Of a stretch of DNA of 64,000 nucleotides, positions 54,248-64,000 are shown piece after piece. Origin of the DNA: Betaproteobacteria bacterium (GTDB lineage: Bacteria; Pseudomonadota; Gammaproteobacteria; Burkholderiales; Thiobacillaceae); assembly GCA_020049415.1 (NCBI GenBank), contig JAIFKV010000012.1, forward strand, positions 22,517 through 86,516, in the 5' to 3' direction. The translations under genes and the position numbers were made by a program. Each line of letters begins with the position of its first letter. Position 1 is the first letter of the stretch. Below the pieces are notes generated by a model that saw only the letters and a list, made by a program, of their open reading frames with translations, ran no database searches and was not told the DNA's origin.

Positions 54248-55177
54248 ATGCAACAAACTATCCTGCTCGCCAACCCACGCGGCTTCTGCGCCGGCGTCGA
54301 TCGCGCCATCGCCATTGTCGAACAGGCGCTGAAAAAATTCGGCGCGCCGATCTATGTTCGGCATGAAGTCGTGCATAACAAATTCGTCGTTGATAACCTG
54401 AAGGCCAAAGGCGCGATCTTCATCGAGGATCTGAAAGAAGCGCCGGTGGGCTCGACACTGATTTACAGCGCCCACGGCGTGCCGCTTTCGGTGCGCAAGG
54501 AAGCTGCGGAACGCGGCCTGAATGTGTTCGATGCCACCTGCCCGCTGGTCACCAAAGTGCATGTAGAAGTCAAAAAGATGCGCGAAGCCGGCCAGGAAAT
54601 CGTCATGATCGGCCACAAGGGACACCCGGAAGTCGAAGGCACCATGGGGCAATCGTCGGACGGCATGTATCTGGTCGATGACGCATCCGAAGTCGCCAGT
54701 CTGGAAGTGCGCGACCCTGAAAACCTGGCCTATGTCACGCAAACCACACTCTCAGTCGACGATGCCGCGCGGGTGGTGGCGGCGCTGCGTGCTCGCTTCC
54801 CGAATATCCACGGGCCCAAGAAAGACGACATCTGCTACGCCACACAAAACCGGCAGGATGCAGTGAAAAAGCTGGCCGCCGAATGTGACCTGGTGATCGT
54901 GGTCGGCTCGCCGAATTCATCGAATTCGAATCGCCTGCGTGAAGTAGCGGCCAATGTCGGCATCGCATCCTACATGCTCGACAACGCCGACGAACTGAAT
55001 GCCGAATGGCTCCGCGGAAAACACCGGATTGGCGTCACCGCTGGCGCTTCGGCGCCCGATGTCCTAGTGCAAGGGGTGATCGAACGCTTGAAGGCGCTGG
55101 GCGCCGGCTCGGTGACACCGCTGGACGGCATCGAGGAAACAGTGAACTTCCCGTTGCCCAAGGCATTACTGGACTGA
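54248..55177 (+). CDS. ispH: 4-hydroxy-3-methylbut-2-enyl diphosphate reductase
   Basis: A 309-residue [4Fe-4S] enzyme, the last step of the MEP isoprenoid pathway. The three cluster Cys are in GFCAGVDRA (C14), ATCPLV and [11 protein letters not shown], and the catalytic Glu is in [11 protein letters not shown]. It starts three bases after fkpB. Confidence 0.97.
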   Translation: MQQTILLANPRGFCAGVDRAIAIVEQALKKFGAPIYVRHEVVHNKFVVDNLKAKGAIFIEDLKEAPVGSTLIYSAHGVPLSVRKEAAERGLNVFDATCPLVTKVHVEVKKMREAGQEIVMIGHKGHPEVEGTMGQSSDGMYLVDDASEVASLEVRDPENLAYVTQTTLSVDDAARVVAALRARFPNIHGPKKDDICYATQNRQDAVKKLAAECDLVIVVGSPNSSNSNRLREVAANVGIASYMLDNADELNAEWLRGKHRIGVTAGASAPDVLVQGVIERLKALGAGSVTPLDGIEETVNFPLPKALLD

Positions 55178-55180
55178 GCC

Positions 55181-55219
55181 GGGGTTCAAACTTTCGCGCC
55201 GCAAGCGGCGTCAAACCCC
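55181..55219. terminator. Hairpin between converging ispH and proB
   Basis: Outer arms GGGGTT (55181-55186) and AACCCC (55214-55219) and an inner GC-rich hairpin CGCCGC/GCGGCG (55197-55202 and 55205-55210), separated by an uneven internal loop. It sits in the 53-base gap between two converging stops. No T-run, so termination would be weak or protein-assisted. Confidence 0.45.
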
Positions 55220-55230
55220 ACTCAATCCGT

Positions 55231-57497
<2,267 letters not shown>

Positions 57498-57539
57498 TTA
57501 AGCGAGGGGATAAATGGATATAAATTGAGGGAAGAAAAC

Positions 57540-57570
57540 AAAAAAGCCCTATCCACGGATAGGGCTTTCT
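57540..57570 (-). terminator. Rho-independent terminator after rplU-rpmA
   Basis: A 12-bp stem AAAGCCCTATCC (57543-57554) with GGATAGGGCTTT (57557-57568). On the minus strand it is followed by a T-rich run. It lies 19 bases past the rpmA stop and separates rplU-rpmA from obgE-proB. Confidence 0.9.
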
Positions 57571-57588
57571 GACCAAACCGACGCAAAA

Positions 57589-57867
57589 TTACGCGGCGGC
57601 CGGGGCTTCCGCGACGGGCACGATGCTGACCGTGCGACGCTTGTTCGGGCCTTTGACGGCGAATTCAACCACCCCATCTTTCAGTGCGAACAAGGTGTAA
57701 TCCTTGCCGACCCCGACATTATGGCCGGGATGAAACTGGGTGCCACGCTGACGGACCAGAATGTTGCCGGCGGGAACAAATTGACCGCCATAACGTTTCA
57801 CGCCCAGACGCTTTGATTCCGAGTCGCGGCCGTTACGTGAACTACCGCCTGCTTTCTTGTGTGCCAT
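57589..57867 (-). CDS. rpmA: 50S ribosomal protein L27
   Basis: A 92-residue basic protein beginning [15 protein letters not shown], with the usual [18 protein letters not shown] core. It contacts the peptidyl transferase centre. It starts 16 bases after rplU. Confidence 0.97.
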   Translation of the reverse strand: MAHKKAGGSSRNGRDSESKRLGVKRYGGQFVPAGNILVRQRGTQFHPGHNVGVGKDYTLFALKDGVVEFAVKGPNKRRTVSIVPVAEAPAAA

Positions 57868-57882
57868 GCTTATCTGCCCCTA

Positions 57883-58197
57883 TCAAGCAACAGAAATACC
57901 GTCGATGCGGATTTCCGTGTAGTTCTGACGATGCCCTTGAGTCTTGCGATAGTGTTTACGGCGACGCATCTTGAAGATCATCACCTTTTCGCCACGACCA
58001 TGTGACAACACTGTGCAACGAACCGAAGCGCCAGCAAGCATCGGCGCACCGATCTTGATGTCGGCGCCATCGGCCACCATAAGCACATCCTTGATTTCTA
58101 CCTCACTACCGACTTCAACGGGTAAGGTCTCAACTTTAAGTTTGCCGCCAGCGGCAACTTTGTACTGCTTGCCACCGGTCTTGATCACCGCGTACAT
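57883..58197 (-). CDS. rplU: 50S ribosomal protein L21
   Basis: A 104-residue protein with the L21 N-terminus [14 protein letters not shown] and the C-terminal [21 protein letters not shown]. The frame is open far upstream to 58605, but the ATG at 58197 is the conserved start, and the longer form would cross the divergent sigma-factor gene. Confidence 0.97.
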   Translation of the reverse strand: MYAVIKTGGKQYKVAAGGKLKVETLPVEVGSEVEIKDVLMVADGADIKIGAPMLAGASVRCTVLSHGRGEKVMIFKMRRRKHYRKTQGHRQNYTEIRIDGISVA

Positions 58198-58278
58198 GCC
58201 TGTCTCCAAAACTGGTTCGATCCGGAAAAAAGTGCGTGAAGAGGTTATATTGCATCGACTTCCACTTCCTCTTGCACT

Positions 58279-58842
58279 GTGGCCACCCCCCAAGAGATTG
58301 ATACGTTTCTGGCCAGCGTCGAACGACGCGCCTTCAAGCAATCGCTGTTCGCCATCCAGGATCACCATTCGGCGCTGGATGTCGTGCAGAACGCCATGCT
58401 GAAACTGGTTGAACGCTATCACGACAAGCCGGTGGCAGAACTTGCGCCGCTGTTCCAGCGCATTCTGCAAAACACGATTCACGATCACTTTCGTCGCAGC
58501 AAAGTACGCGAATTCTGGGTCCGACTGGTATCGCCGCTGCGGGACAAGGACGATGAAGAAGGCGAAACACTGGAATCCCTGGCGGCACATTCCGCAGCCA
58601 CGCATCAGCCCAGCCCGGAAAAAGAGGCATCAGCCAATCAACAACTTGCCGCAATCGAGCAAGCGCTTGCAGAATTGCCGCTGCGTCAACGTGAAGCCTT
58701 TCTGTTACGTTATTGGGAGGAGCTTGATGTTGCTGAAACGGCTGAAATCATGCATTGCAGCGAGGGAAGTGTAAAAACTCACTGCTTTCGCGCCACCAAC
58801 GCACTCGCCGAAAAACTAAGGATCAAAGGCATTACGCTGTGA
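58279..58842 (+). CDS. Sigma-70 family RNA polymerase sigma factor (ECF-like)
   Basis: A 187-residue protein with region 2 (about 15-85: [15 protein letters not shown] and [18 protein letters not shown]) and region 4 (about 125-180: [45 protein letters not shown]), the size and structure of an ECF sigma factor. The start is a GTG. Its stop overlaps the GTG of the DUF3619 gene. Target promoters are unknown. It is divergent from rplU across an 81-base spacer. Confidence 0.93.
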   Translation: MATPQEIDTFLASVERRAFKQSLFAIQDHHSALDVVQNAMLKLVERYHDKPVAELAPLFQRILQNTIHDHFRRSKVREFWVRLVSPLRDKDDEEGETLESLAAHSAATHQPSPEKEASANQQLAAIEQALAELPLRQREAFLLRYWEELDVAETAEIMHCSEGSVKTHCFRATNALAEKLRIKGITL

Positions 58843-59198
58843 ACCCACAAGATGAATTTGTGCACCGCTTGACCGCGAAGCTTGACCAAGGCTTGACGCA
58901 GTTCGACACCCCGACCGCACGGCGCCTTGCCTCGATGCGACGCGCGGCTATCGCTCACCCGCCAGCAGCGCACGGACTGAATACGGCATTGGCCTGGGCA
59001 TACAAACATGCTCGACACGCTCGCATTGTTGCGGCTTTGACACTCGCCCTGATGATCGCGTTTTGGTGGTTGTCACAACAGCCCGCACCGTCTTATTCAG
59101 CCGAAACAGATATTCTTTTACTGACCGGCGACCTCCCTCCTGACGTATATGCAGACAACACTTTCTCGCAATGGCTAGAAGCACGCGCAGCGTTCTGA
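58839..59198 (+). CDS. DUF3619 membrane protein, candidate anti-sigma factor
   Basis: A 119-residue protein: cytoplasmic N-terminus (about 1-65) with VHRLTAKLDQGLTQFD, one membrane helix (about 68-86) and a short periplasmic tail. It matches DUF3619, found after similar sigma genes in betaproteobacteria. Small single-pass proteins that follow an ECF sigma gene are often anti-sigma factors; no known zinc-type anti-sigma motif is seen here, so this is inference from topology and the GTGA overlap with the sigma gene. Confidence 0.8.
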   Translation: MNPQDEFVHRLTAKLDQGLTQFDTPTARRLASMRRAAIAHPPAAHGLNTALAWAYKHARHARIVAALTLALMIAFWWLSQQPAPSYSAETDILLLTGDLPPDVYADNTFSQWLEARAAF

Positions 59199-59584
59199 TC
59201 GGTTTTTTGCTCCTCGCCGCTTCGGCTTTGTCTTCCGCCCAAAGCGACACGCAAGGCGCGCCGTTGTGGAATGAACTCAGCATCCCTGAACGTACCGCGC
59301 TGACGCCCATCGCCTACGACTGGGACCATCTTCCCGCACAGCAACGCCTCAAACTGCTCAAAGTGGTCAAGGAGTTTGCCAAACTGACGCCCACTCAACA
59401 ACAGATTTTCTACTCCCGTCTGCGGCCGTGGACGCGCATGACGCAGGCGCAACGCGATGCCGCGCGCGACAACTTCAAGAAATTGAAGGAACTGCCAAAA
59501 TCCGAGCAAGCGCAAATCAAACGCTTGTGGACACAAACGGAAGGTGCCGAATCGCCCCAACCGGCCCCGGCCGCAGCCAGATAA
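59171..59584 (+). CDS. DUF3106 secreted protein
   Basis: A 137-residue protein with a signal peptide (about 1-23, ending SALSSAQ) and a helical, charged mature part rich in Leu, Gln and Lys: PLWNELSIPERTALTPIAYDW, then QQRLKLLKVVKEFAKL and RDNFKKLKELP. It fits DUF3106. The periplasmic location next to a sigma/DUF3619 pair makes it a possible sensor or a target. It overlaps DUF3619 by 28 bases. Confidence 0.85.
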   Translation: MARSTRSVLIGFLLLAASALSSAQSDTQGAPLWNELSIPERTALTPIAYDWDHLPAQQRLKLLKVVKEFAKLTPTQQQIFYSRLRPWTRMTQAQRDAARDNFKKLKELPKSEQAQIKRLWTQTEGAESPQPAPAAAR

Positions 59585-59588
59585 ACGC

Positions 59589-59996
59589 GTGAACGCACCT
59601 TCATTCGGTCGGCGATTGGCCTGCAATCTTTATGAAATGCTGCTCCTCGCCGCACTTTTATTTGTATCGATATTTCCCTTCGCCGCGATAACCCAGCCGC
59701 TCCCCGCTGAAATCGGCATCGCCTTGCAATGGATTTATCTGTTTCTGATTGGCGGTCTTTATTTCGTCACTTTCTGGCGCAAAGGACAAACTCTGGCAAT
59801 GAAGACCTGGCGCATTCGATTGGAGACGAAAAACGGCGCCCCCCCCAGCCTGGCCCAGGCTTGGCTGCGCTATGTGCTGGCTTGCATGAATCTGGCTTTG
59901 CTCGGCATCGGCTGGTGGGCCGCGCCGTTCAGAACAGATCGCCAGTTTCTGCAAGACTGGCTCGCCGGCACCCGTCTTGTGCGCACTGAAGTCTGA
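59589..59996 (+). CDS. RDD family membrane protein
   Basis: A 135-residue protein from a GTG at 59589, with three hydrophobic helices and the RDD pattern: FGRRLACNLYEMLLL (Arg and acidic residue at the start of helix 1), GQTLAMKTWRIRLET and DWLAGTRLV. It follows DUF3106 by four bases and converges on lptG with six bases between. Function unknown; some RDD proteins are linked to Na+/H+ exchange. Confidence 0.85.
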   Translation: MNAPSFGRRLACNLYEMLLLAALLFVSIFPFAAITQPLPAEIGIALQWIYLFLIGGLYFVTFWRKGQTLAMKTWRIRLETKNGAPPSLAQAWLRYVLACMNLALLGIGWWAAPFRTDRQFLQDWLAGTRLVRTEV

Positions 59997-60002
59997 ATAC
60001 TT

Positions 60003-61073
60003 TCAGCGCCGCTCGACCCACCATAGAGCGACAAAAGCCGCCAAGCCAAAAACCAGAATGGGAACCAACGCTGGCGCAATGGTCGGCCAACGCTCCAGCA
60101 ATGCAATCTGCCCGGCGAGCCGAGAACTCAAGTGAAAACCAAGTCCGATCAGGATGCCCGCCAACAGGCGCCCCCCCGTTCCACCATGCCGCGGCGGGTG
60201 ATACGCGAACACCAACGCCAATATCAACATGACTGGCGCGGCCATCGGATAGGCCAGCTTGACCCACAAGGCAATACTGTAACGCCTTGAGTCCTGAAGG
60301 TTTTCATCCAGATGCCGAATGTAGGCATACAGCGCTGAAATCGCCATTCGCTCCGGCACCACCATCAGCACGGCAAGCAAATCCGGCGTCACCGCAGAAG
60401 TCCAGGCACGATCAGGTTCACGCGCGGTACTGGTGCCCGTTTCATTGATCACGGTCTGCGTCACCTGGTGCAGCATCCAGCGACCGTCTTGCCACTGCGC
60501 GCGCTCGGCGCGTCGCATCAACTTGAGATTGAAATCGGCGTCAAACTCATAAAGATGCACACCGACCAGACTGGAATCCGGCCGCAGTTCACGAATATTG
60601 ATAAAGGTTCGACCATCCTTGGCCCACAGACCGCTGGCGAAATCCTTCGCCACGACGCCACTGGTCGCACGTATCTTTAATTGTTGCGCGGCTCGCGCGC
60701 TTACCGGCGTCACATATTCGCCAAACAACAAGGTGGACGAACCGATCAACAGCCCTAAAAACAACATCCACCCCACCAGGGTGGAAGTCGCCAGACCAGC
60801 CGTCCGCATGACGCTGAACTCGGAGGACAAAGAGAACCGGTTCCAGGCAAACAATCCACCGATCAGCACCGCCAGTGGCATCAATTCATAAATACGGCCA
60901 GGCATATTCATCGCCACGAACAAGCTGGCAATCAACGGCGTGTAAGTTGCGCTGTGCGCGTCAGACAACTCGGCAATAAAGTCGAAAAACGAAAACAAGC
61001 TCAGCAACGCCAGCAACGCCAGCAGCGATGCCATCAGCACCTCGCGCGCGACATAGCGAAACAGGATGCTCAT
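60003..61073 (-). CDS. lptG: LPS export permease LptG
   Basis: A 356-residue permease with six helices and a large periplasmic domain between helices 3 and 4. With LptF and LptB it pulls LPS from the inner membrane. The ATG at 61073 overlaps the lptF stop (ATGA). A GTG at 61082 is also in frame but less likely. Confidence 0.94.
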   Translation of the reverse strand: MSILFRYVAREVLMASLLALLALLSLFSFFDFIAELSDAHSATYTPLIASLFVAMNMPGRIYELMPLAVLIGGLFAWNRFSLSSEFSVMRTAGLATSTLVGWMLFLGLLIGSSTLLFGEYVTPVSARAAQQLKIRATSGVVAKDFASGLWAKDGRTFINIRELRPDSSLVGVHLYEFDADFNLKLMRRAERAQWQDGRWMLHQVTQTVINETGTSTAREPDRAWTSAVTPDLLAVLMVVPERMAISALYAYIRHLDENLQDSRRYSIALWVKLAYPMAAPVMLILALVFAYHPPRHGGTGGRLLAGILIGLGFHLSSRLAGQIALLERWPTIAPALVPILVFGLAAFVALWWVERR

Positions 61074-62140
61074 GAAGTCCACGGCCCGCGGAAGCGACGC
61101 CAGAACATCGCCAGCAAAATCAACAACATGCCACCATGGAGCAGCAGCAAACTTTCCGTTGCGCCCAACTTGCCACGTTCAACCCAACTCTGCGACAGAC
61201 CGACGAAATTGTTGTAAGCCGCATAAATCAGCACGGTAAACACCACATTCATCGAACGACCCGCGCGCGGATTGGCATAACTCAATGGCACCGCCAACAG
61301 GCATAACAACAGGGTAGAAATTGGATATCCGAGCCTTACCACCCACTCACCCATATTCAGCGGGGTGGGATTGCGGAGCAGATCGGCGGACGACATGGAA
61401 CGCTTGGTCAAGCCGCGCTCTTCCACCGCTTGCACCGGCACCCGCACCGAATAGCGGTTGAATTTCGCCAGCCAGAAATCAGCCTCGCCAGGGACGCCCT
61501 CGTATCGTTTGCCTTGTTCCAGCACCAGAAAAGTGTCGCCATTTTCAACCTGCTGGATCGAGCCCTTGCCGGCGATGGTCACACCCATGCGTCCGCGCTC
61601 GAATGACTGCACAAAAACATTCTCGACATGGACGCCATCGGGCGAAATTTTCTCTACAAACACCACTCGCTTACCTTGCCGGTCCTCCGAAAAGACACCG
61701 GCTGACAACAGGCTGATCTGGTCTTTGGCGGCGAGCATCTGCTCGAACTCGCCTTGTTTCCGCGCCCCCCAAGCAAGCGCTTCCAGACTGACAAAAGCAA
61801 TGATCAGCACCACCGGGATGACAAACACGATAACCGGCCGAGCCCATCCCCACGGACCGACGCCGCCATTCATCCAGATCACCGCCTCGCTATCTCGCCA
61901 CAAGCGAGACAGACTCATGAACACCCCGACAAAAAGCCCGAGCGACAAAAGAATCGGCAAAGAGCGCAACAAACCAAAGCCCAGCATCGGTAAAACCGCG
62001 TCCACATCGAGATCACCCGTTGCCGCCTTGCCGAGGATGCGCACCAGCAAAACCACGCAGAAAATGGAAATCAGCGCAATGAAAGCGACGCTGGCGCTCT
62101 CCGCCATTTCGCGGGTCAGCGTGCGTTCAAATCTACGCAT
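61070..62140 (-). CDS. lptF: LPS export permease LptF
   Basis: A 356-residue partner of LptG with the same topology: FERTLTREMAESASVAF at the N-terminus, then VRILGKAATGDLDVDAVLPMLGFGLLRSLPILLSLGLFVGV as helix 1-2 region, and a C-terminal membrane part. Divergent from pepA, the usual arrangement in proteobacteria. Confidence 0.95.
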   Translation of the reverse strand: MRRFERTLTREMAESASVAFIALISIFCVVLLVRILGKAATGDLDVDAVLPMLGFGLLRSLPILLSLGLFVGVFMSLSRLWRDSEAVIWMNGGVGPWGWARPVIVFVIPVVLIIAFVSLEALAWGARKQGEFEQMLAAKDQISLLSAGVFSEDRQGKRVVFVEKISPDGVHVENVFVQSFERGRMGVTIAGKGSIQQVENGDTFLVLEQGKRYEGVPGEADFWLAKFNRYSVRVPVQAVEERGLTKRSMSSADLLRNPTPLNMGEWVVRLGYPISTLLLCLLAVPLSYANPRAGRSMNVVFTVLIYAAYNNFVGLSQSWVERGKLGATESLLLLHGGMLLILLAMFWRRFRGPWTS

Positions 62141-62237
62141 GTTTTGACTAACCGGACGTTAATGAATAACTTGATCATGCGTTTGCCAGTTCAGACTTGC
62201 CTTCGTTCAAACCCAACATCCTTTTCAGGAGATTTGC

Positions 62238-63725
62238 ATGGAAATCAGTATCAAAAGTGGCAGCCCGGAAAAACAACGTGGCGCTTGCGTAGTGGTTGGC
62301 ATATTCGACCAGCGCAAATTGAGCCTCGCGGCGGAACAAATCGACAAGGCCGCCAAGGGCTACTTGACCGACATTCTCCGGCGCGGCGACATGGACGGCA
62401 AGCAAGGCGCAAGTTTGATTTTGCACAATGTGCCCGGTATCGCCTCCGAGCGCGTCTTGTTGATCGGCTTGGGCAAAGAACGTGAATTCCGCGACAAACC
62501 CTACTTCGACGCCATCCGCGCCGCACTCAAGGCGCTGGCGGACATCGGCGTCGGCGAAGCCAGCCTCTATCTGGCCGAAGTCCCGGTGAAGAAACGCGAT
62601 CTGAGCTGGAATATCGAACAAGCCGCCTTGCTGGCAAATGAAGCGGTTTATCGATTCGACCAGATGAAGAGCAAGCCGGAAGACAACAAGAAACAACTCG
62701 GCAAACTGACGCTGGCCTTGCAGAACCGCGCCGATGTGGCGCAGGCCGAAGCAGCTGCGGCGCGAGGCCAGGCCATTGCCGGCGGCGTGAAAATGGCAAA
62801 GGATCTCGGCAACCTGCCAGGCAATGTCTGCACGCCAACTTATCTGGCCGAGCAAGCCAAAACCATGGCCAAGGAATTTGGCCTCGGCATCGAAGTCATG
62901 GAGCAGGCCGAAATCGAAAAACTCGGCATGGGTTCATTCCTGTCGGTGGCCAAGGGCAGCGACGAACCGCCTCGATTCATCGTCCTGACACACAAAGGCG
63001 CGGACAAGAAGCAAAAACCAGTCGTACTGGTCGGCAAGGGCATCACCTTCGATTCCGGCGGCATCTCACTGAAGCCCGGCGCAGAAATGGACGAGATGAA
63101 GTACGACATGTGCGGCGCCGCTGCCGTCCTCGGCGCCATGCGCGCGGCGGCAGAACTGAAACTGCCGTTGAACGTCACCGGCTTGATCGCCACCTGCGAA
63201 AACATGCCTAGCGGCCGCGCCAACAAGCCGGGCGACGTGGTCACCTCGATGTCCGGCCAGACCATCGAGATTCTCAACACCGATGCCGAAGGCCGCCTGA
63301 TTTTGTGTGACGCGCTGACCTACGCGGAAAAGCTCGACCCGGCCTGCGTCGTTGACATCGCCACCCTGACCGGCGCTTGCGTCATCGCACTGGGACATGT
63401 CGCCACCGGCTTGCTATCGAATCACGACACGCTGGCGCGCGAACTGTTGCATGCCGGTGAAGCCGCTTCCGACCGTTGCTGGCAAATGCCGTTGTGGGAC
63501 GAATACCAGGATTTGCTGAAGAGCAACTTCGCCGATATGGCGAATATCGGCGGCCGCGCCGGGGGCACCATTACAGCCGCCTGCTTCCTCTCCAGATTCA
63601 CCGAGAAGTACGACTGGGCGCACCTCGATATCGCCGGTACCGCCTGGAAATCGGGCAAGGAAAAAGGCGGCACCGGCCGTCCTGTCGGGCTTTTGGTACA
63701 TTTCCTGAGCAAGCGCGCGGAGTAA
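62238..63725 (+). CDS. pepA: Leucyl aminopeptidase
   Basis: A 495-residue M17 peptidase. The catalytic domain has VGKGITFDSGGISLKPG, KYDMCGAAAVLGAM and NTDAEGRLIL with the metal ligands and catalytic Lys and Arg. An AGGAG precedes the ATG. In many relatives holC follows pepA; here it does not. Confidence 0.97.
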   Translation: MEISIKSGSPEKQRGACVVVGIFDQRKLSLAAEQIDKAAKGYLTDILRRGDMDGKQGASLILHNVPGIASERVLLIGLGKEREFRDKPYFDAIRAALKALADIGVGEASLYLAEVPVKKRDLSWNIEQAALLANEAVYRFDQMKSKPEDNKKQLGKLTLALQNRADVAQAEAAAARGQAIAGGVKMAKDLGNLPGNVCTPTYLAEQAKTMAKEFGLGIEVMEQAEIEKLGMGSFLSVAKGSDEPPRFIVLTHKGADKKQKPVVLVGKGITFDSGGISLKPGAEMDEMKYDMCGAAAVLGAMRAAAELKLPLNVTGLIATCENMPSGRANKPGDVVTSMSGQTIEILNTDAEGRLILCDALTYAEKLDPACVVDIATLTGACVIALGHVATGLLSNHDTLARELLHAGEAASDRCWQMPLWDEYQDLLKSNFADMANIGGRAGGTITAACFLSRFTEKYDWAHLDIAGTAWKSGKEKGGTGRPVGLLVHFLSKRAE

Positions 63726-63742
63726 CAAGAGTACGGTTTCAA

Positions 63743-63775
63743 GGCGCAATGGGCAGTGACCTCGCCCCTTGCGCC
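63743..63775 (+). terminator. Hairpin after pepA
   Basis: A 12-bp stem with one mismatch: GGCGCAATGGGC (63743-63754) and GCCCCTTGCGCC (63764-63775), loop of nine bases, 18 bases past the pepA stop. No T-run follows, so it is a possible transcript end rather than a clear intrinsic terminator. The remaining bases to 63919 show no gene. Confidence 0.5.
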
Positions 63776-63919
63776 GCCTTCTGCCAAGCAGGCAAGGATG
63801 CGAATTGAAACCGGCCTTCTCCAACCGGCAGACCGCGATCAATAACATCACAGTCTGGCACTCAAGTTTTTCCTCATCCTGACGTAAATTGCCATTCATT
63901 TATTCATCAATCGACCCGC

Positions 63920-64000
63920 ATGCCCAGTAAGCCGTTCCGCGATCAGCTTTCCAGTGCCATGTCACATTACTTGCTGGTGGGCTTTGCCCTGCTCATCGTG
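63920..64000 (+). CDS. Start of a membrane protein (3' truncated)
   Basis: Twenty-seven codons from an ATG at 63920 to the window edge. The N-terminus is short and basic, then a hydrophobic run begins (SHYLLVGFALLIV), as in an N-terminal membrane anchor of a sensor or signalling protein. No good ribosome site is visible, so the start is uncertain and the family cannot be told. Confidence 0.4.
   Translation, partial: MPSKPFRDQLSSAMSHYLLVGFALLIV

Noticed and set aside
57883..58605. Extended 240-codon version of rplU
   Set aside because: The conserved L21 N-terminus begins at 58197. The extension is antisense to the sigma factor gene.

Overview
The window reads as one contiguous piece of a betaproteobacterial chromosome. 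No strand break, phage, IS element, CRISPR array, tRNA or rRNA was seen. The placement rests on gene content and order: dapA-bamC, a GTG-started exbB with exbD-lpxK-trm112, pcnB-folK-deoxynucleoside kinase-panB-panC, ribF-ileS-lspA-fkpB-ispH, rplU-rpmA-obgE-proB, a sigma factor/DUF3619/DUF3106/RDD block, lptG-lptF divergent from pepA, and DUF3579. A motile Nitrosomonadales- or Rhodocyclales-like chemolithotroph or facultative hydrogen oxidiser fits best. The genus cannot be told from the sequence alone.

Layout. 1-498: tail of a hybrid histidine kinase. 528-4978 (minus): dapA, bamC, an MBL hydrolase, a DEAD-box helicase and DUF3301, almost all coupled by 1-4 base overlaps. 5055-9385 (minus): flagellar export and switch genes fliL-M-N-O-P-Q-R. 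After a terminator, fliK and fliJ sit at the 3' end of a separate exbB-exbD-lpxK-trm112 run (9548-14202). 14345-18610 (plus): pcnB behind a nine-codon leader ORF, then folK, a deoxynucleoside kinase, panB and panC. 18591-22699 (minus): a haem-binding HbpS/GlcG protein, a dihaem peroxidase and a membrane PAS-GGDEF-EAL protein.

23169-38253 (minus) is the most distinctive part. It holds a complete nine-gene A/V-type ATPase (order H-C-I-K-F-E-A-B-D) directly downstream of an Isp-type [NiFe] hydrogenase operon (maturation protease, HupH-like protein, small subunit, Isp1 cytochrome b, Isp2 HdrD-like protein, an unassigned 148-residue protein, large subunit). A hypC gene is divergent from it. The hydrogenase could pass electrons through Isp1/Isp2 to quinone or a thiol/disulfide pool, and the rotary ATPase could couple ATP to ion movement. 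Any functional link between the two is inference from adjacency.

38675-64000 is mostly housekeeping: a degenerate HD-GYP protein, a CnoX-like thioredoxin, DUF3025, YfcE, Ppa, DUF3579, rpsT, murJ, then a large CHASE-PAS-PAS-GGDEF-EAL-CZB protein with a bacteriohemerythrin, ribF-ileS-lspA-fkpB-ispH, proB-obgE-rpmA-rplU, the sigma-factor block, lptG-lptF, pepA, and the start of a membrane protein. The two c-di-GMP proteins keep intact GGDEF, inhibitory-site and EAL motifs and each sits beside a metal or haem protein, which suggests redox or oxygen input.
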